Below are positions 16,401-24,763 of a DNA stretch of 64,000 bases, piece after piece. The DNA comes from Hungatella sp. (GTDB lineage: Bacteria > Bacillota > Clostridia > Lachnospirales > Lachnospiraceae). The stretch spans positions 1 through 64,000 of the forward strand of contig JAAWBS010000051.1 of assembly GCA_022792815.1 (NCBI GenBank), in the 5' to 3' direction. The notes beneath the pieces are model-generated. The model did not search any database. It worked only from the letters and a program-made list of their open reading frames with translations, and had not been told where the DNA came from. How positions within the stretch are numbered: the stretch's first letter is position 1; every line of letters starts with the position of its first letter. Both the position numbers and the translations under genes were made by a program.

Positions 16401-17980
16401 CGAATCTCTCCTCTCTCTTCTCCGTCCAAAATCAGGCTGTCGATGTTGTGGAGATCAAAGGCCTCCCCCTCATTTCCCCGGATGCTCACCTGGTTTAAGA
16501 TCAGTTTTTTCGCGTTGTTCACATAGAGTCCCATCCTGGCCTTCTCCCCTAAGTCGTCCATCATGGCCGGCTCCATGGGAAGCGCCTCCGCGGCATAGTC
16601 GACGGACACATGGTCAAACTCGATGCAGTCGATCTTCTGCTCCGGCAGACCGTAGAGAAACGCTCCGGCCGCGTGGCAGTTGGTGCAGGTGATGTTGCGG
16701 AAGGTCAGCTGATTCACCGCCGGCGTCCGGTCGTCTACCGGAAGAGGAGTCTTACATTTTACATAGTCCGAGTGGGCGTCCGGGTCGCAGCAGTTATAGT
16801 AGGAATTGACCACAAAAGGAGTCCTCACATGGTCCATGGAGATGTCCTCAAAACAGATCCCCTCCACCACCGCATCCTTGCCGCGGCCCCGCCGCGTCTT
16901 CACTCTCAGGCCCCTGTCCGTGTTGCTGAATATGCATTTGCTCACGTGAAGGTTCTTCACCCCTCCCGCCATCTCGCTTCCTATGGTCACCGCACCGTGG
17001 CCGCTCTCCATGTAGCACTGGCGGATCTCCAGGTTCTGAGAGGGAGTCTTGTAGGCGTGCCCCATATAATATTTTCCCGACTTGACGGCGATGCAGTCGT
17101 CTCCCACGGAAAAATGGACTCCCACCACCTCCAGCCCGTCCACCGACTCCGGGTCCATGCCGTCGGTGTTGGGGGAATCCCATGGGTTCTTGATGGACAG
17201 ACCGATGAATCGAATCCGGCTGGAAAAATAGGGGTGCAGGTTCCAGGCCGGACTGTTCTGAACCGTAATCCCCTGGACCGTCACGTTGGTACAGCGATTC
17301 AAAAAGATCATCCTGGGCCGAAAGGCGACGATCTTGGCCCGGTCGTCTTCCCACCAGTTGTCCCAGGAAGCGCTGCCGTCCAGGGTTCCTCCCCCTGTGA
17401 TCACCACGTCGGACACGCCGATTCCCGTGATCATGCTGGCAAAGCAGTCTAAGGGATTGCCCTCCCAGGTCCCCAGGTTGTAGTCGCTCTCCTCGTCATA
17501 GCTCTGGATCATGCCGGGGAGCACCGGAATATCCTTCCGCTCCGTGATGCCGGAGAGCACTGCCTTCTCGTCGATGTCGATGCAGATGCTGCTCTTCAGA
17601 AACAGGCTGGTGACCTTATACACTCCCTCCGGGATGTAGACCCTTCCCTCCGGCGGGCAGGCCATGATGGCGGCCTGGATAGCGGCCGTGTCATCATGAA
17701 CCCCGTCCCCCGCGGCATGAAACCGCTTCACATTGAGGGTCACGGACTCCCTGGCGGTCCGAAACTCCGCCTTTGCCTCCATGCCTGTGTCCGTGCGGAC
17801 CGTGACCTGATACCGGGAGTCCGGCGCCAGCCCCTCTATGGTCTCCACCGCCTTGTCCGAACGTCTCCAGAAGGCTCCGTTTACCAGGATCTCATAGGCC
17901 TCCTCTGTGTTCCATATACCGAAATCCTCCACCTCCATCACCGCTCTCCGGGATGTGATCAAAATCATGGAAATCTTCAT
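16397..17980 (-). CDS. Glycoside hydrolase family 28 (polygalacturonase-like), cytoplasmic
   Basis: This 527-aa enzyme has a GH28 right-handed beta-helix domain. It hydrolyses galacturonic acid linkages in pectin or rhamnogalacturonan oligosaccharides. The catalytic motifs are intact: NTDG (271-274), VGDDCIAVKSGK with Asp294 and Asp295, GHG around His328, and RGLRVKTRRGRG with the R-x-K pair. The N-terminus (about 8-80) is a fibronectin III-like domain (EDFGIWNTEEAYEILVNG), followed by the pectate-lyase-like entry KRFHAAGDGVHDDTAAIQAA. There is no signal peptide, so it should act on imported oligosaccharides. The ATG at 17980 follows AAGGAGGAG. It overlaps the isomerase gene and lies 12 bp after a permease gene. 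Confidence 0.9.
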   Translation of the reverse strand: MKISMILITSRRAVMEVEDFGIWNTEEAYEILVNGAFWRRSDKAVETIEGLAPDSRYQVTVRTDTGMEAKAEFRTARESVTLNVKRFHAAGDGVHDDTAAIQAAIMACPPEGRVYIPEGVYKVTSLFLKSSICIDIDEKAVLSGITERKDIPVLPGMIQSYDEESDYNLGTWEGNPLDCFASMITGIGVSDVVITGGGTLDGSASWDNWWEDDRAKIVAFRPRMIFLNRCTNVTVQGITVQNSPAWNLHPYFSSRIRFIGLSIKNPWDSPNTDGMDPESVDGLEVVGVHFSVGDDCIAVKSGKYYMGHAYKTPSQNLEIRQCYMESGHGAVTIGSEMAGGVKNLHVSKCIFSNTDRGLRVKTRRGRGKDAVVEGICFEDISMDHVRTPFVVNSYYNCCDPDAHSDYVKCKTPLPVDDRTPAVNQLTFRNITCTNCHAAGAFLYGLPEQKIDCIEFDHVSVDYAAEALPMEPAMMDDLGEKARMGLYVNNAKKLILNQVSIRGNEGEAFDLHNIDSLILDGEERGEIR

Positions 17981-17992
17981 CTCTTCTCCTCC

Positions 17993-18841
17993 TTATCCTT
18001 TCACGCCGCCTGCGGCGATTCCCTCCACAAACTGATCCTGAGCCATGAAAAAGACGATCAGAGTGGGAAGGATGGAGATCACCGACAGGGCCAGGATCTT
18101 GTTCCACTCAAAACCGGTCTCGCTGTCGGCGATGAGCCGCAGTCCCAGGGACGCCGGATATTTGCTGACCGTGTTGATGTAGATTAAGGGACCCTGGAAA
18201 TCGTTGGAGGACCACATAAACTGGAACAGGGCGCAGGACACGATGGCCGGCTTCACGATGGGGGTCATGATATAGATCAGTCTCTGGAAGGAATTGCAGC
18301 CGTCGATCTCCGCCGCCTCCTCCATCTCTCTGGACACGGAGCGCATAAACTGCACCAGCATGAACACAAAGTAGGGCTCATTGGCAAAAAATGCGGGGAC
18401 GACGAGAGGCTTGTAGGTGTCCACCCAGCCGATGCCCGTAAACAGCAGGAACTGGGGGATGTTTAACACCACCTGGGGCAGAAACAGGGTGCTCATCAGC
18501 ACGGCAAAGAGAAAGGTCTTGCCCACAAACTGAAACCGGGAAAACCCGTAGGCCGTGATCACCGAAGATACCACGGCTCCCACCACCTTGGGCAGCACGA
18601 TCAGATAGGTGTTGATCATAAAATGGCTGAAGTTAAACCCCGTGGCCGTCCACCCCTTGACGTACGCCTGAAAAGAGGGGTGTTTGGGGATAAAGCTGAT
18701 GGTGGAGTAGATCTCATTGTTGTCCGCCTTCAGGGAGGCTCCCACCATCCAGAGCATGGGATAGAACATGACGACGCCCACGGCAATCAGGACGGCGTAG
18801 CGCAGCACAACGGATATGGTCTGTCTTGTCTTTTTGCTCAT
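17993..18841 (-). CDS. Carbohydrate ABC transporter permease (MalG type), locus 1
   Basis: This 282-aa protein has six predicted membrane segments and is the MalG-type permease subunit of a CUT1 sugar importer. The coupling-helix EAA motif is EMEEAAEIDGCNSFQRLIYIMTP. The C-terminal AQDQFVEGIAAGGVKG matches the conserved end of the family. The ATG at 18841 has a GAGGTGAG site; an upstream extension to 18892 overlaps the partner permease and is not conserved. The ATPase is not encoded in the locus; such importers usually share an MsmK-type ATPase from elsewhere. Its partners are the permease at 18846 and the SBP at 20996. Confidence 0.9.
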   Translation of the reverse strand: MSKKTRQTISVVLRYAVLIAVGVVMFYPMLWMVGASLKADNNEIYSTISFIPKHPSFQAYVKGWTATGFNFSHFMINTYLIVLPKVVGAVVSSVITAYGFSRFQFVGKTFLFAVLMSTLFLPQVVLNIPQFLLFTGIGWVDTYKPLVVPAFFANEPYFVFMLVQFMRSVSREMEEAAEIDGCNSFQRLIYIMTPIVKPAIVSCALFQFMWSSNDFQGPLIYINTVSKYPASLGLRLIADSETGFEWNKILALSVISILPTLIVFFMAQDQFVEGIAAGGVKG

Positions 18842-18845
18842 ATTC

Positions 18846-19763
18846 TCACCTCTCATCATCAGAATAGTAGACCCAGTATTTCTGGCTGACAAATGCGATC
18901 AGGGTAAATACCGCCACGATCACAAACAGGATCCAGGCCATGGCGCAGGCCAGACCCATCTCATAGGACTTAAAGGCGTTCTGGTACACCAGCAGAGAGA
19001 TCAGGGTGGTGGAACCTAAAGGCCCGCCCTTGGTGATGATGTAGGCACTGTTGAACTCCTGGAACGCATTGCACAGCTGAGTCACCAGATTATAGAAGAT
19101 AACCGGGGTGATCAGGGGGACCGTCACGCTGAAAAACTGACGCCATTTCCCGGCACCGTCGATGGCCGCCGCCTCATAGAGATCCTGGGGCACTCCCTTA
19201 AGCGCCGCCAGGAAGATGACCATGGCGGAGCCGAACTGCCACACATGGAGAAGGCTGATGACCCACAGGGCGTACTTGGGGCTTCCCAGCCAGTTCACGG
19301 CCTCCCCTCCGAAGAGCCCCAGGATCTTGTTGATCAGACCCTCGGACTGGAACAAAAACTTCCACACGATGGACACGGCCACAGACCCGCCCAGGATCGA
19401 CGGGATATAGTAAACAGTCCTGAAAAATTTCACAAACTTGATCCTGAAATTCAGGATATAGGCGATAAACAGAGAAAAACCCAGTTTCAGAGGCACCGTG
19501 AGAAACGCATACTGAAACGTAATTTTATAAGCCGTCACATACTTCTTCGTCTCCAGGATCGTCTTGTAATTGTCCAGGCCGACAAAGGGCGCCTCCCCTT
19601 TAAACAGATTAAAGTCCTTGAGACTGTACCAGAAAGACGACAAAAACGGATAAAATTTAAAAAACAGAAACCCCAAAAGCCAGGGCATGATGTAGATCAG
19701 CCCGTGATTCTTCTTCCAGAATCTCTGCCACGGCGTTTTCCTGACTTCACTTGTCATCATCAT
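18846..19763 (-). CDS. Sugar ABC transporter permease (MalF/UgpA type), locus 1
   Basis: This 305-aa CUT1 permease has a short cytoplasmic N-terminus and six membrane segments. Family markers are MPWLLGFLFFKFYPFLSSFWYSL near residue 30, VPQDLYEAAAIDGAGKWRQFFSVTVPLITP as the EAA coupling loop, and QEFNSAYIITKGGPLGSTTLISLLVYQNAF. Three ATG codons in a row follow the AGGAGG site, so the start may be one or two codons shorter. It lies four bases from the MalG-type partner gene and overlaps the GH105 stop, showing one transcription unit. Confidence 0.9.
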   Translation of the reverse strand: MMMTSEVRKTPWQRFWKKNHGLIYIMPWLLGFLFFKFYPFLSSFWYSLKDFNLFKGEAPFVGLDNYKTILETKKYVTAYKITFQYAFLTVPLKLGFSLFIAYILNFRIKFVKFFRTVYYIPSILGGSVAVSIVWKFLFQSEGLINKILGLFGGEAVNWLGSPKYALWVISLLHVWQFGSAMVIFLAALKGVPQDLYEAAAIDGAGKWRQFFSVTVPLITPVIFYNLVTQLCNAFQEFNSAYIITKGGPLGSTTLISLLVYQNAFKSYEMGLACAMAWILFVIVAVFTLIAFVSQKYWVYYSDDER

Positions 19764-20890
19764 TCCTCCTCATGTCTGCACAACAGATACTCCCCGTAAG
19801 CCATCATCAGCACTCCCTGGGCCTTGGGATCGTCTTCCACCACCGGCTCCGACAGATAGTATTCCACGCTTCCGTTTCTCTCGTGTCTGGGCCCCAGCCC
19901 CGCCACCTCGCAGGTGCGTCCCAGGTGAAGCCTTCCGTCATGGTCCGTCACATGCCGTTCAAGGACTGCCTCCAGGATCTCCTCCCCGGTCCTCTGATAC
20001 TTATCCGCCAGCAAAAGCTCCAGCCTGCAGGCCTTTAAGACAGAGTAAGCCACCATCAGAGACCCTGACGTCTCCAGGTAGTTCCCGGGCTCCTGCGCCA
20101 GCACCGGCAGCTGATAAAACAGCCGGCTCTCCGGGTCCTGCCACCGAAGCATCCCCTTTACCGCCTCCCGGTACAGATCTCCCAGCTCTCTCTTCACGTC
20201 ATACAGTTCCTCGCTGGCCAGCTCATAGCAGTCCACCAGGGCCATCAGATACCAGCCGATGGAGCGAAGCCAGAAATTCGGCGACAGCCCGGTCTCCTTA
20301 TCCGCCCAGTCCCTCTCCTTGTACTCGTCATAGGCGTGGTGATAGAGTCCTGTGTTCTCGTCATACAGGTACTTCCTCACGCTCTGGAACTGACCCGCGA
20401 TGTCATAATAATTCTTCCGCCCGTTAAACCGGTTCTCATACTCCATATAGAAAGGCTGGGCCATATAAAGCCCGTCCAGCCACACCTGAAACGGATAGAT
20501 CAGCTTGTGCCAGAAATTTCCGATCTTCAGTCTGGGCTGATACCGGAGCTGCTCCATCAGCGTCCCCGCCGCCTTCCGATACCGCTCCTCCCCCGTCTCG
20601 TCATACATGAAATAAAACAGCTTCCCCGCATTGACAAAATCCAGGTTATACTCCCCCATCACATAGCTCTCGATCCCCCCGTCCTCTCTCACATAAGGGT
20701 CCATGAACCGAACCACATAATCCCGATAAAACCGGTCCCCGGTCACCTCGTACATCCTCCTGCACCCCAGAAGCAGGCAGCCGTCCTCATAATTCCACTG
20801 ATTGAAAGCCCTGCCTCCCCGGTCCTCCTTATAGATGTCCAACCCCTTATAATCCCTGATATAATCCTTAAAAAACTTCTGCACATCCAT
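19760..20890 (-). CDS. Glycoside hydrolase family 105 (unsaturated rhamnogalacturonyl hydrolase)
   Basis: This 376-aa protein fits the (alpha/alpha)6-barrel GH88/GH105 family. GH105 enzymes such as Bacillus YteR remove the unsaturated galacturonyl residue left by lyases at the end of rhamnogalacturonan oligosaccharides. Key segments are FNQWNYEDGCLLLGCRRMYEVTG, NLDFVNAGKLFYFMYDETG, and YPFQVWLDGLYMAQPFYMEY with the W-L-D-G Asp expected to be catalytic. FWLRSIGWYLMALVD and GSLMVAYSVLKACRL follow. It lacks a signal peptide and is cytoplasmic. The ATG near 20890 behind a GAGGG site is preferred over an upstream in-frame ATG. A hairpin separates it from the SBP gene. Confidence 0.88.
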   Translation of the reverse strand: MDVQKFFKDYIRDYKGLDIYKEDRGGRAFNQWNYEDGCLLLGCRRMYEVTGDRFYRDYVVRFMDPYVREDGGIESYVMGEYNLDFVNAGKLFYFMYDETGEERYRKAAGTLMEQLRYQPRLKIGNFWHKLIYPFQVWLDGLYMAQPFYMEYENRFNGRKNYYDIAGQFQSVRKYLYDENTGLYHHAYDEYKERDWADKETGLSPNFWLRSIGWYLMALVDCYELASEELYDVKRELGDLYREAVKGMLRWQDPESRLFYQLPVLAQEPGNYLETSGSLMVAYSVLKACRLELLLADKYQRTGEEILEAVLERHVTDHDGRLHLGRTCEVAGLGPRHERNGSVEYYLSEPVVEDDPKAQGVLMMAYGEYLLCRHEEE

Positions 20891-20942
20891 CATACATCCC
20901 TCACTTTCTCTCATTCCTTCCATACCACGCCCCAACGCCCAA

Positions 20943-20985
20943 AAACAGCCGCAGAATCTGCTTCCCAGTATTTCTGCGGCTGTTT
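20943..20985 (-). terminator. Intra-operon terminator-like hairpin after the locus 1 SBP gene
   Basis: A 14-bp perfect stem AAACAGCCGCAGAA/TTCTGCGGCTGTTT with a 15-base loop lies between the SBP stop and the GH105 start. It probably lets part of the transcription stop after SBP, giving more binding protein than enzymes and permeases. Confidence 0.7.
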
Positions 20986-20995
20986 CACTTCCTTT

Positions 20996-22393
20996 TTAAT
21001 ATGGATTGGATGCGTTCACATCATTGACAGAGTCGATCAGATACTGAGCCAGATCCGCCGGATCTCCGCCTGCACTCAAATTGTCAAACACTTCGTAATA
21101 AACGCCGGTCCTCTCCTTCAGAGCAGAATTCTCAAAGTTGGGGTCAAAGGAGTACGCACAGGTGGAAGAGGTGATGTTGCTTGCCTCCGCCACGTAAGGA
21201 TCCACCAGACCTTCGTCCTGAAGGATCTCCAGAGCCACAGTGTTGCAGGGAATTCCACGCTCCGTGGTCAGCAGCTTCACGCCGTTTTCGTTGGAAGTCA
21301 GGTATTCCAGAAGGAGAGCCGCCTCTTCCTTGTGCTGTGAGGTCTCCGTGATGGCAAATCCCTGAGACACCTTGCTCATGCCGAATCCGTTATTGCCGGC
21401 TCCGGTCATGTATCCGCCCATAACCACTTCCATTCCCTCGTTTACAGAGTTCACGATGTTGTTGGCCGCAGAATCATACTCCAGAACTCCCGCATAATGT
21501 CCGTCCATCCACTTGGGGTTGGATAAGAAGCTCTCCGCCCCGTCGCCCTGGATGGTGGCAATAGACGGCTCCACATGGTTCTCCTCCAGAGAATTGATGA
21601 AGTTCAGGCCGTCGATGACCTCGTCCACCGTGTACTGGACCTCCATGTCCTTCACCCATTCCTTGCCGTACTTCTGCTGCAGATACCACACCATGATCCA
21701 GAATCTCTCATATCCCTCACTGGCACAGGGATAATAGTCGTCTCCCAGTTTCTCCTTAAATACCCGTCCGGCTTCCAGCAGCTCATCCCATGTGGTGGGA
21801 ACGGCGATTCCCGCCTTATCAAACGTGGTCTTATTGAACATATACAGCTTGCTGGACACGCTGATGGGCACGCCCTGAAGCTTTCCGCCCACATTCATGG
21901 CAGCCAGATTGGTCTCCGGGAAATTCTCCAGAGAAATGATGTCCGAATACTGGTTTAAGTCCACGAACTTGGAGCCGTCGCCGGAATACTGATACAGCCA
22001 GTTCCAGTTGATCTGCATGAGATCCGGAGCCGTACCGCCTGCCAGCTGAGTGGCCACCTTGTCCTGCCAGCCGTCCCATGCGCTGTACTCGCACTCCACG
22101 GTGATCCAGGGATATTCCTTCATAAACTCGTCCACAGCCGCCAGGGTCGCTTTATGTCTGGACTCGCCGCCCCACCAGCTAAAGCGGATGGTCACCGGCT
22201 CCTGTCCCGAGGCCCCTGTCTCCGAAGAGGCTGCTTTGGTCTCCCCGCCTTCTGCCGCCGCGGAAGCCTGTGTCTCGGTCGGCGCCGCCCCGGTCGTACT
22301 CTGACCTCCTCCTCCGGAACCGCCGCACCCTGCCAGGGCGCCTGCAGTCAAACCAGCCGCCAACCCGATCGCTGCCAATCTCCTCATTCTCAT
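20996..22393 (-). CDS. Extracellular sugar-binding lipoprotein (SBP), locus 1
   Basis: This 465-aa protein is the substrate-binding component of the CUT1 importer. The N-terminal lipoprotein signal has a lipobox ending LAGC (Cys about 23), followed by a G/S/T-rich linker and a negatively charged spacer. The mature part starts EPVTIRFSWWGGESRHKAT and includes GGTAPDLMQINWNWL, LYMFNKTTFDKAGI and the C-terminal TTERGIPCNTVALE. These are typical of family 1 (PF01547/PF13416) binding proteins. Given the GH28 and GH105 neighbours, pectin-derived oligosaccharides are the likely ligand, by inference. It uses a GAGGAGG site. It is followed by the hairpin at 20943 and preceded by the double-cupin gene. 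Confidence 0.92.
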   Translation of the reverse strand: MRMRRLAAIGLAAGLTAGALAGCGGSGGGGQSTTGAAPTETQASAAAEGGETKAASSETGASGQEPVTIRFSWWGGESRHKATLAAVDEFMKEYPWITVECEYSAWDGWQDKVATQLAGGTAPDLMQINWNWLYQYSGDGSKFVDLNQYSDIISLENFPETNLAAMNVGGKLQGVPISVSSKLYMFNKTTFDKAGIAVPTTWDELLEAGRVFKEKLGDDYYPCASEGYERFWIMVWYLQQKYGKEWVKDMEVQYTVDEVIDGLNFINSLEENHVEPSIATIQGDGAESFLSNPKWMDGHYAGVLEYDSAANNIVNSVNEGMEVVMGGYMTGAGNNGFGMSKVSQGFAITETSQHKEEAALLLEYLTSNENGVKLLTTERGIPCNTVALEILQDEGLVDPYVAEASNITSSTCAYSFDPNFENSALKERTGVYYEVFDNLSAGGDPADLAQYLIDSVNDVNASNPY

Positions 22394-22430
22394 AATCGCA
22401 TTTCCTCCTCATTAAAATTTATAAATGTTC

Positions 22431-22452
22431 GGATCAAAATTTATTCTGATCC
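22431..22452. promoter_or_regulatory. Small inverted repeat between cupin and SBP genes
   Basis: GGATCA (22431-22436) and TGATCC (22447-22452) flank an AT-rich 10-base spacer, about 40 bp upstream of the SBP start in its direction of transcription. It could be an operator or an mRNA hairpin; nothing more can be said. Confidence 0.35.
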
Positions 22453-22498
22453 AAATGATGCACACATGACGCTTCCCCGCCGCCGGCCTCGCAAAAAC

Positions 22499-23224
22499 TT
22501 ATTTCTGTCCCTTCGGCACCTCGATCTCAAACCACACATAGTTCACATTCTCGTTCTCGTCAATCTCGATGGCGTGCTCCACATTGATGGGGATAAAAGC
22601 AAAATCCCCTTCTGCCAGCTCGATCTCTTCTCCCCCTGCCCGGTAGATAAACTTTGTCCCAGGCATCCCGTAGTACCACTGATACAGATTGTCGTGGCTG
22701 TGAGGCTCCGCCTTGTTGGGCCCCTTTCCGATGATGGCCCCCATGGTCATTCTGGTGACCCAGTGGGTATCCAGGATCGAGTAAGCCTTGATGGCCTCCG
22801 GCCGGAATCCCTCATTGTAGGGGATGCACTGGCTCAGGGGGCAGAATCTGGGAAGGGAGATATGCCATTTTCCCCACCACTCATGATCCTCGGGAAGCAT
22901 AAAGCAGGTCAGCTGCAGATACTCCACGTCCGTCACCGCATGGAACATGTTGGTCTCCTGGTCCATATTGGGGATAAATAAAGACGGCTCCGTCACCATA
23001 AACGCCTTGTCCCTGGTGGTGATGTATCCCTCTCCCGAAGTGATGTAGATCAGCTGCGTGGTATCCCCGAAGGTCTCCAGCTCCACCGTGTCGCCGGCCT
23101 TGATCCGGCACTTGTAAGTCTTCACGCCATCTACCATGCCCGGCAGCATCTCGGCTCTCTCCACTCTGTTCGCCATGACCTCAAACGTCATATTCTCCTT
23201 TTTCTGATACTGAATGATTCCCAT
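22499..23224 (-). CDS. Double-cupin protein, locus 1
   Basis: This 241-aa protein has two cupin barrels. The first half contains DGVKTYKCRIKAGDTVELETFG and a degenerate motif. The second half carries the likely metal site PHSHDNLYQWYY, then GEEIELAEGDFAFIPINVEHAIE. The two His of the H-x-H, the Gln, and the His before AIE could hold a metal ion. It is clearly related to the three tandem genes at 38975-41325, sharing TYKC-x-x-KAG, the YQW/HQW core and the ending NYVWFE. No signal peptide is present. Its place between two SBP genes suggests a role in handling the imported sugar acid, such as KdgF-like ring opening, but that is inference; substrate and reaction are unknown. Confidence 0.8.
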   Translation of the reverse strand: MGIIQYQKKENMTFEVMANRVERAEMLPGMVDGVKTYKCRIKAGDTVELETFGDTTQLIYITSGEGYITTRDKAFMVTEPSLFIPNMDQETNMFHAVTDVEYLQLTCFMLPEDHEWWGKWHISLPRFCPLSQCIPYNEGFRPEAIKAYSILDTHWVTRMTMGAIIGKGPNKAEPHSHDNLYQWYYGMPGTKFIYRAGGEEIELAEGDFAFIPINVEHAIEIDENENVNYVWFEIEVPKGQK

Positions 23225-23247
23225 TGGTCATTTCCTCCTCTTTCTCA

Positions 23248-24558
23248 TTAATCTGCTGCTTTCATCCTTTCAGCATAGGTTTTCCAGTATTCCTCACACG
23301 CGGTCAGGAGTCCGGCCCGGTCAGTCTCTCCCGTGACGTATCTGGCCCAGTCTTTTCCCGTAGCATCTGTCATCTCCCGAGGAAGAAGACCGGTATACTC
23401 CCCTGTCATCTCACCGTTTCTGTAATACCTGTAGGTCTCCTTTGCTATAGGGCCAAGCCCCTCTTCACATGCAGACTTCACTACCGGCACGATGCCCATG
23501 ACCTGTTTCTGATATTCCAGAGCTTCCTCATCGCTCACAAGCCATGTGAGAAACTCTCTGGCCTCTGCAGGATGTTCGGCTTTCTTTGTGATCCCCAGAC
23601 GCACCACATCCGTGAGAAGTCTGTTTTTGTCCCTGTCGTCGCCGAGAAGCACAGGACCGATCTGAGCCCACTGTTCCACCCTCTGGCCGGCCCGGCGCAT
23701 ACCGTCCACAGCCCTGGCGCTCTCGCCCACGATCATGGCGTATCGGCCAATATAAAAATAATTCCTGGCCAGATCCGTATCCAGCTGCAGAAGTCTCCGA
23801 TTGCCGTACCTCAGAGTCAGATCCGTGAAATCCAGAAGCGCGTTCCACTCCGGATCCTTCCCTATGGGTCTCTGGTTGGACTTTTTCAGATGCTCCACAT
23901 AGAGTTCCGGATTATCTTTCATGGAGATCATCTGAAGCATACCATATTCCACCCATGTGGAGATCTCGTGATAGGGGTTCATAAATTGCCTAATCCCTGC
24001 CTTCTCCAGATCCCGGCACAGCGCTTCCAGCTCTGTCCGAGTCTCTGGCAGCCTCTCCCAGCCCGCCTCTGCCAGAAGCCTGGTGTTATAGAGAATTCCC
24101 ATGCCGTATATGGCCTGAGGCACGGTGTAGCAGCGGCCTTCTGCCATGCCGTTATCCAGAAGCTCCGGAAAAATCAAGTCCAGAACCGGCATGTCATCCA
24201 GTGCATCCAGGTGGGGATACCACTGTCTCAGCTCCTCCCCTGCCCTCACCTCCATGATGTCCGGCAGAGTCCCCGTGGCCAGCTTCATATTCATCAGATC
24301 CCAGTAAGTATTTCTCTGCACCAGGGTCCACTGAATGGACTCCACCTCCGGGTGGCTTTTCAGATAGAGAGCTGTCAGTCCGTCGATAGACTCGTCCCAC
24401 TGAGCCTGTGCGATGCAGATAGTCAGAACTGCTCTCTCACCTGCCTTAGATCCCTCTTCGATGATCTCCGGTTCCGGGCCTTTACACCCTGACAGCAAAA
24501 ACAGCAGACCCCAGACTGCCAGCCGAAACCATCTGCGGTTGTTCTTCTGCCTTGACAT
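23248..24558 (-). CDS. Extracellular solute-binding lipoprotein, possible sensory partner of the kinase
   Basis: This 436-aa protein is a family 1-type SBP with a lipoprotein signal (FLLSGCKGPEPE). Landmarks are LTICIAQAQWDESIDGLTALY, TYWDLMNMKLATGTLPDIMEV, GMGILYNTRLLAEAGWERLPETRTELEALCRDLEKAGI. It resembles the locus 2 SBP (41374-42741) in many of these segments more than the other SBP of its own operon. The operon has only one permease pair, already matched by the SBP at 20996. This copy is the first gene after the promoter and is divergent from the histidine kinase. It may therefore deliver ligand to the kinase ectodomain, as XylFII does for LytS. The ATG at 24558 with an AGGAGGG site is preferred over an upstream in-frame start. 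Confidence 0.85.
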   Translation of the reverse strand: MSRQKNNRRWFRLAVWGLLFLLSGCKGPEPEIIEEGSKAGERAVLTICIAQAQWDESIDGLTALYLKSHPEVESIQWTLVQRNTYWDLMNMKLATGTLPDIMEVRAGEELRQWYPHLDALDDMPVLDLIFPELLDNGMAEGRCYTVPQAIYGMGILYNTRLLAEAGWERLPETRTELEALCRDLEKAGIRQFMNPYHEISTWVEYGMLQMISMKDNPELYVEHLKKSNQRPIGKDPEWNALLDFTDLTLRYGNRRLLQLDTDLARNYFYIGRYAMIVGESARAVDGMRRAGQRVEQWAQIGPVLLGDDRDKNRLLTDVVRLGITKKAEHPAEAREFLTWLVSDEEALEYQKQVMGIVPVVKSACEEGLGPIAKETYRYYRNGEMTGEYTGLLPREMTDATGKDWARYVTGETDRAGLLTACEEYWKTYAERMKAAD

Positions 24559-24594
24559 GGTACCCTCCTGCTCTCTACCTGCTTCTGTCACGAT

Positions 24595-24656
24595 TTTATC
24601 TTTTTCAACCATTTTTTTACACCTACAGATTTGCTTTTATGGTGGACAATTTTAAC
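24595..24656 (-). promoter_or_regulatory. Operator and promoter of the locus 1 operon
   Basis: Two half-sites, ACAGATTTGCT (24625-24635) and ACAATTTTAAC (24646-24656), lie 21 bp apart in direct orientation. On the minus strand a weak -35 follows next to the proximal half-site and a -10-like GATAAA lies at 24595-24600. The same arrangement, with near-equal distances, occurs upstream of locus 2. This fits activation by an AraC-type response regulator bound as a dimer on two turns of DNA. Confidence 0.6.
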
Positions 24657-24697
24657 TTTTTCCCCTGTCTTTCGTATATTTACCGGTTGATTTCTGC

Positions 24698-24703
24698 TAT
24701 AAT
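24698..24703 (+). promoter_or_regulatory. -10 element of the kinase-regulator genes, locus 1
   Basis: TATAAT at 24698-24703 lies 61 bp upstream of the kinase start. No good -35 is present 17 bp before it, and the direct-repeat operator ends about 40 bp upstream, so expression may depend on an activator. Confidence 0.5.
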
Positions 24704-24763
24704 ACTGATTTATGATAGGATTAATTTGACATGAATTACAAAATACGACAAGGCAGGTGTTCC

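Noticed and set aside
22431-22452. Separate promoter for the locus 1 importer SBP at the inverted repeat
   Set aside because: No convincing -35/-10 pair accompanies the repeat, so read-through from the upstream promoter is more likely.
23224-24492. 422-codon plus-strand frame opposite the orphan SBP gene
   Set aside because: The minus strand encodes a convincing lipoprotein SBP; the plus frame lacks motifs and has no suitable promoter.
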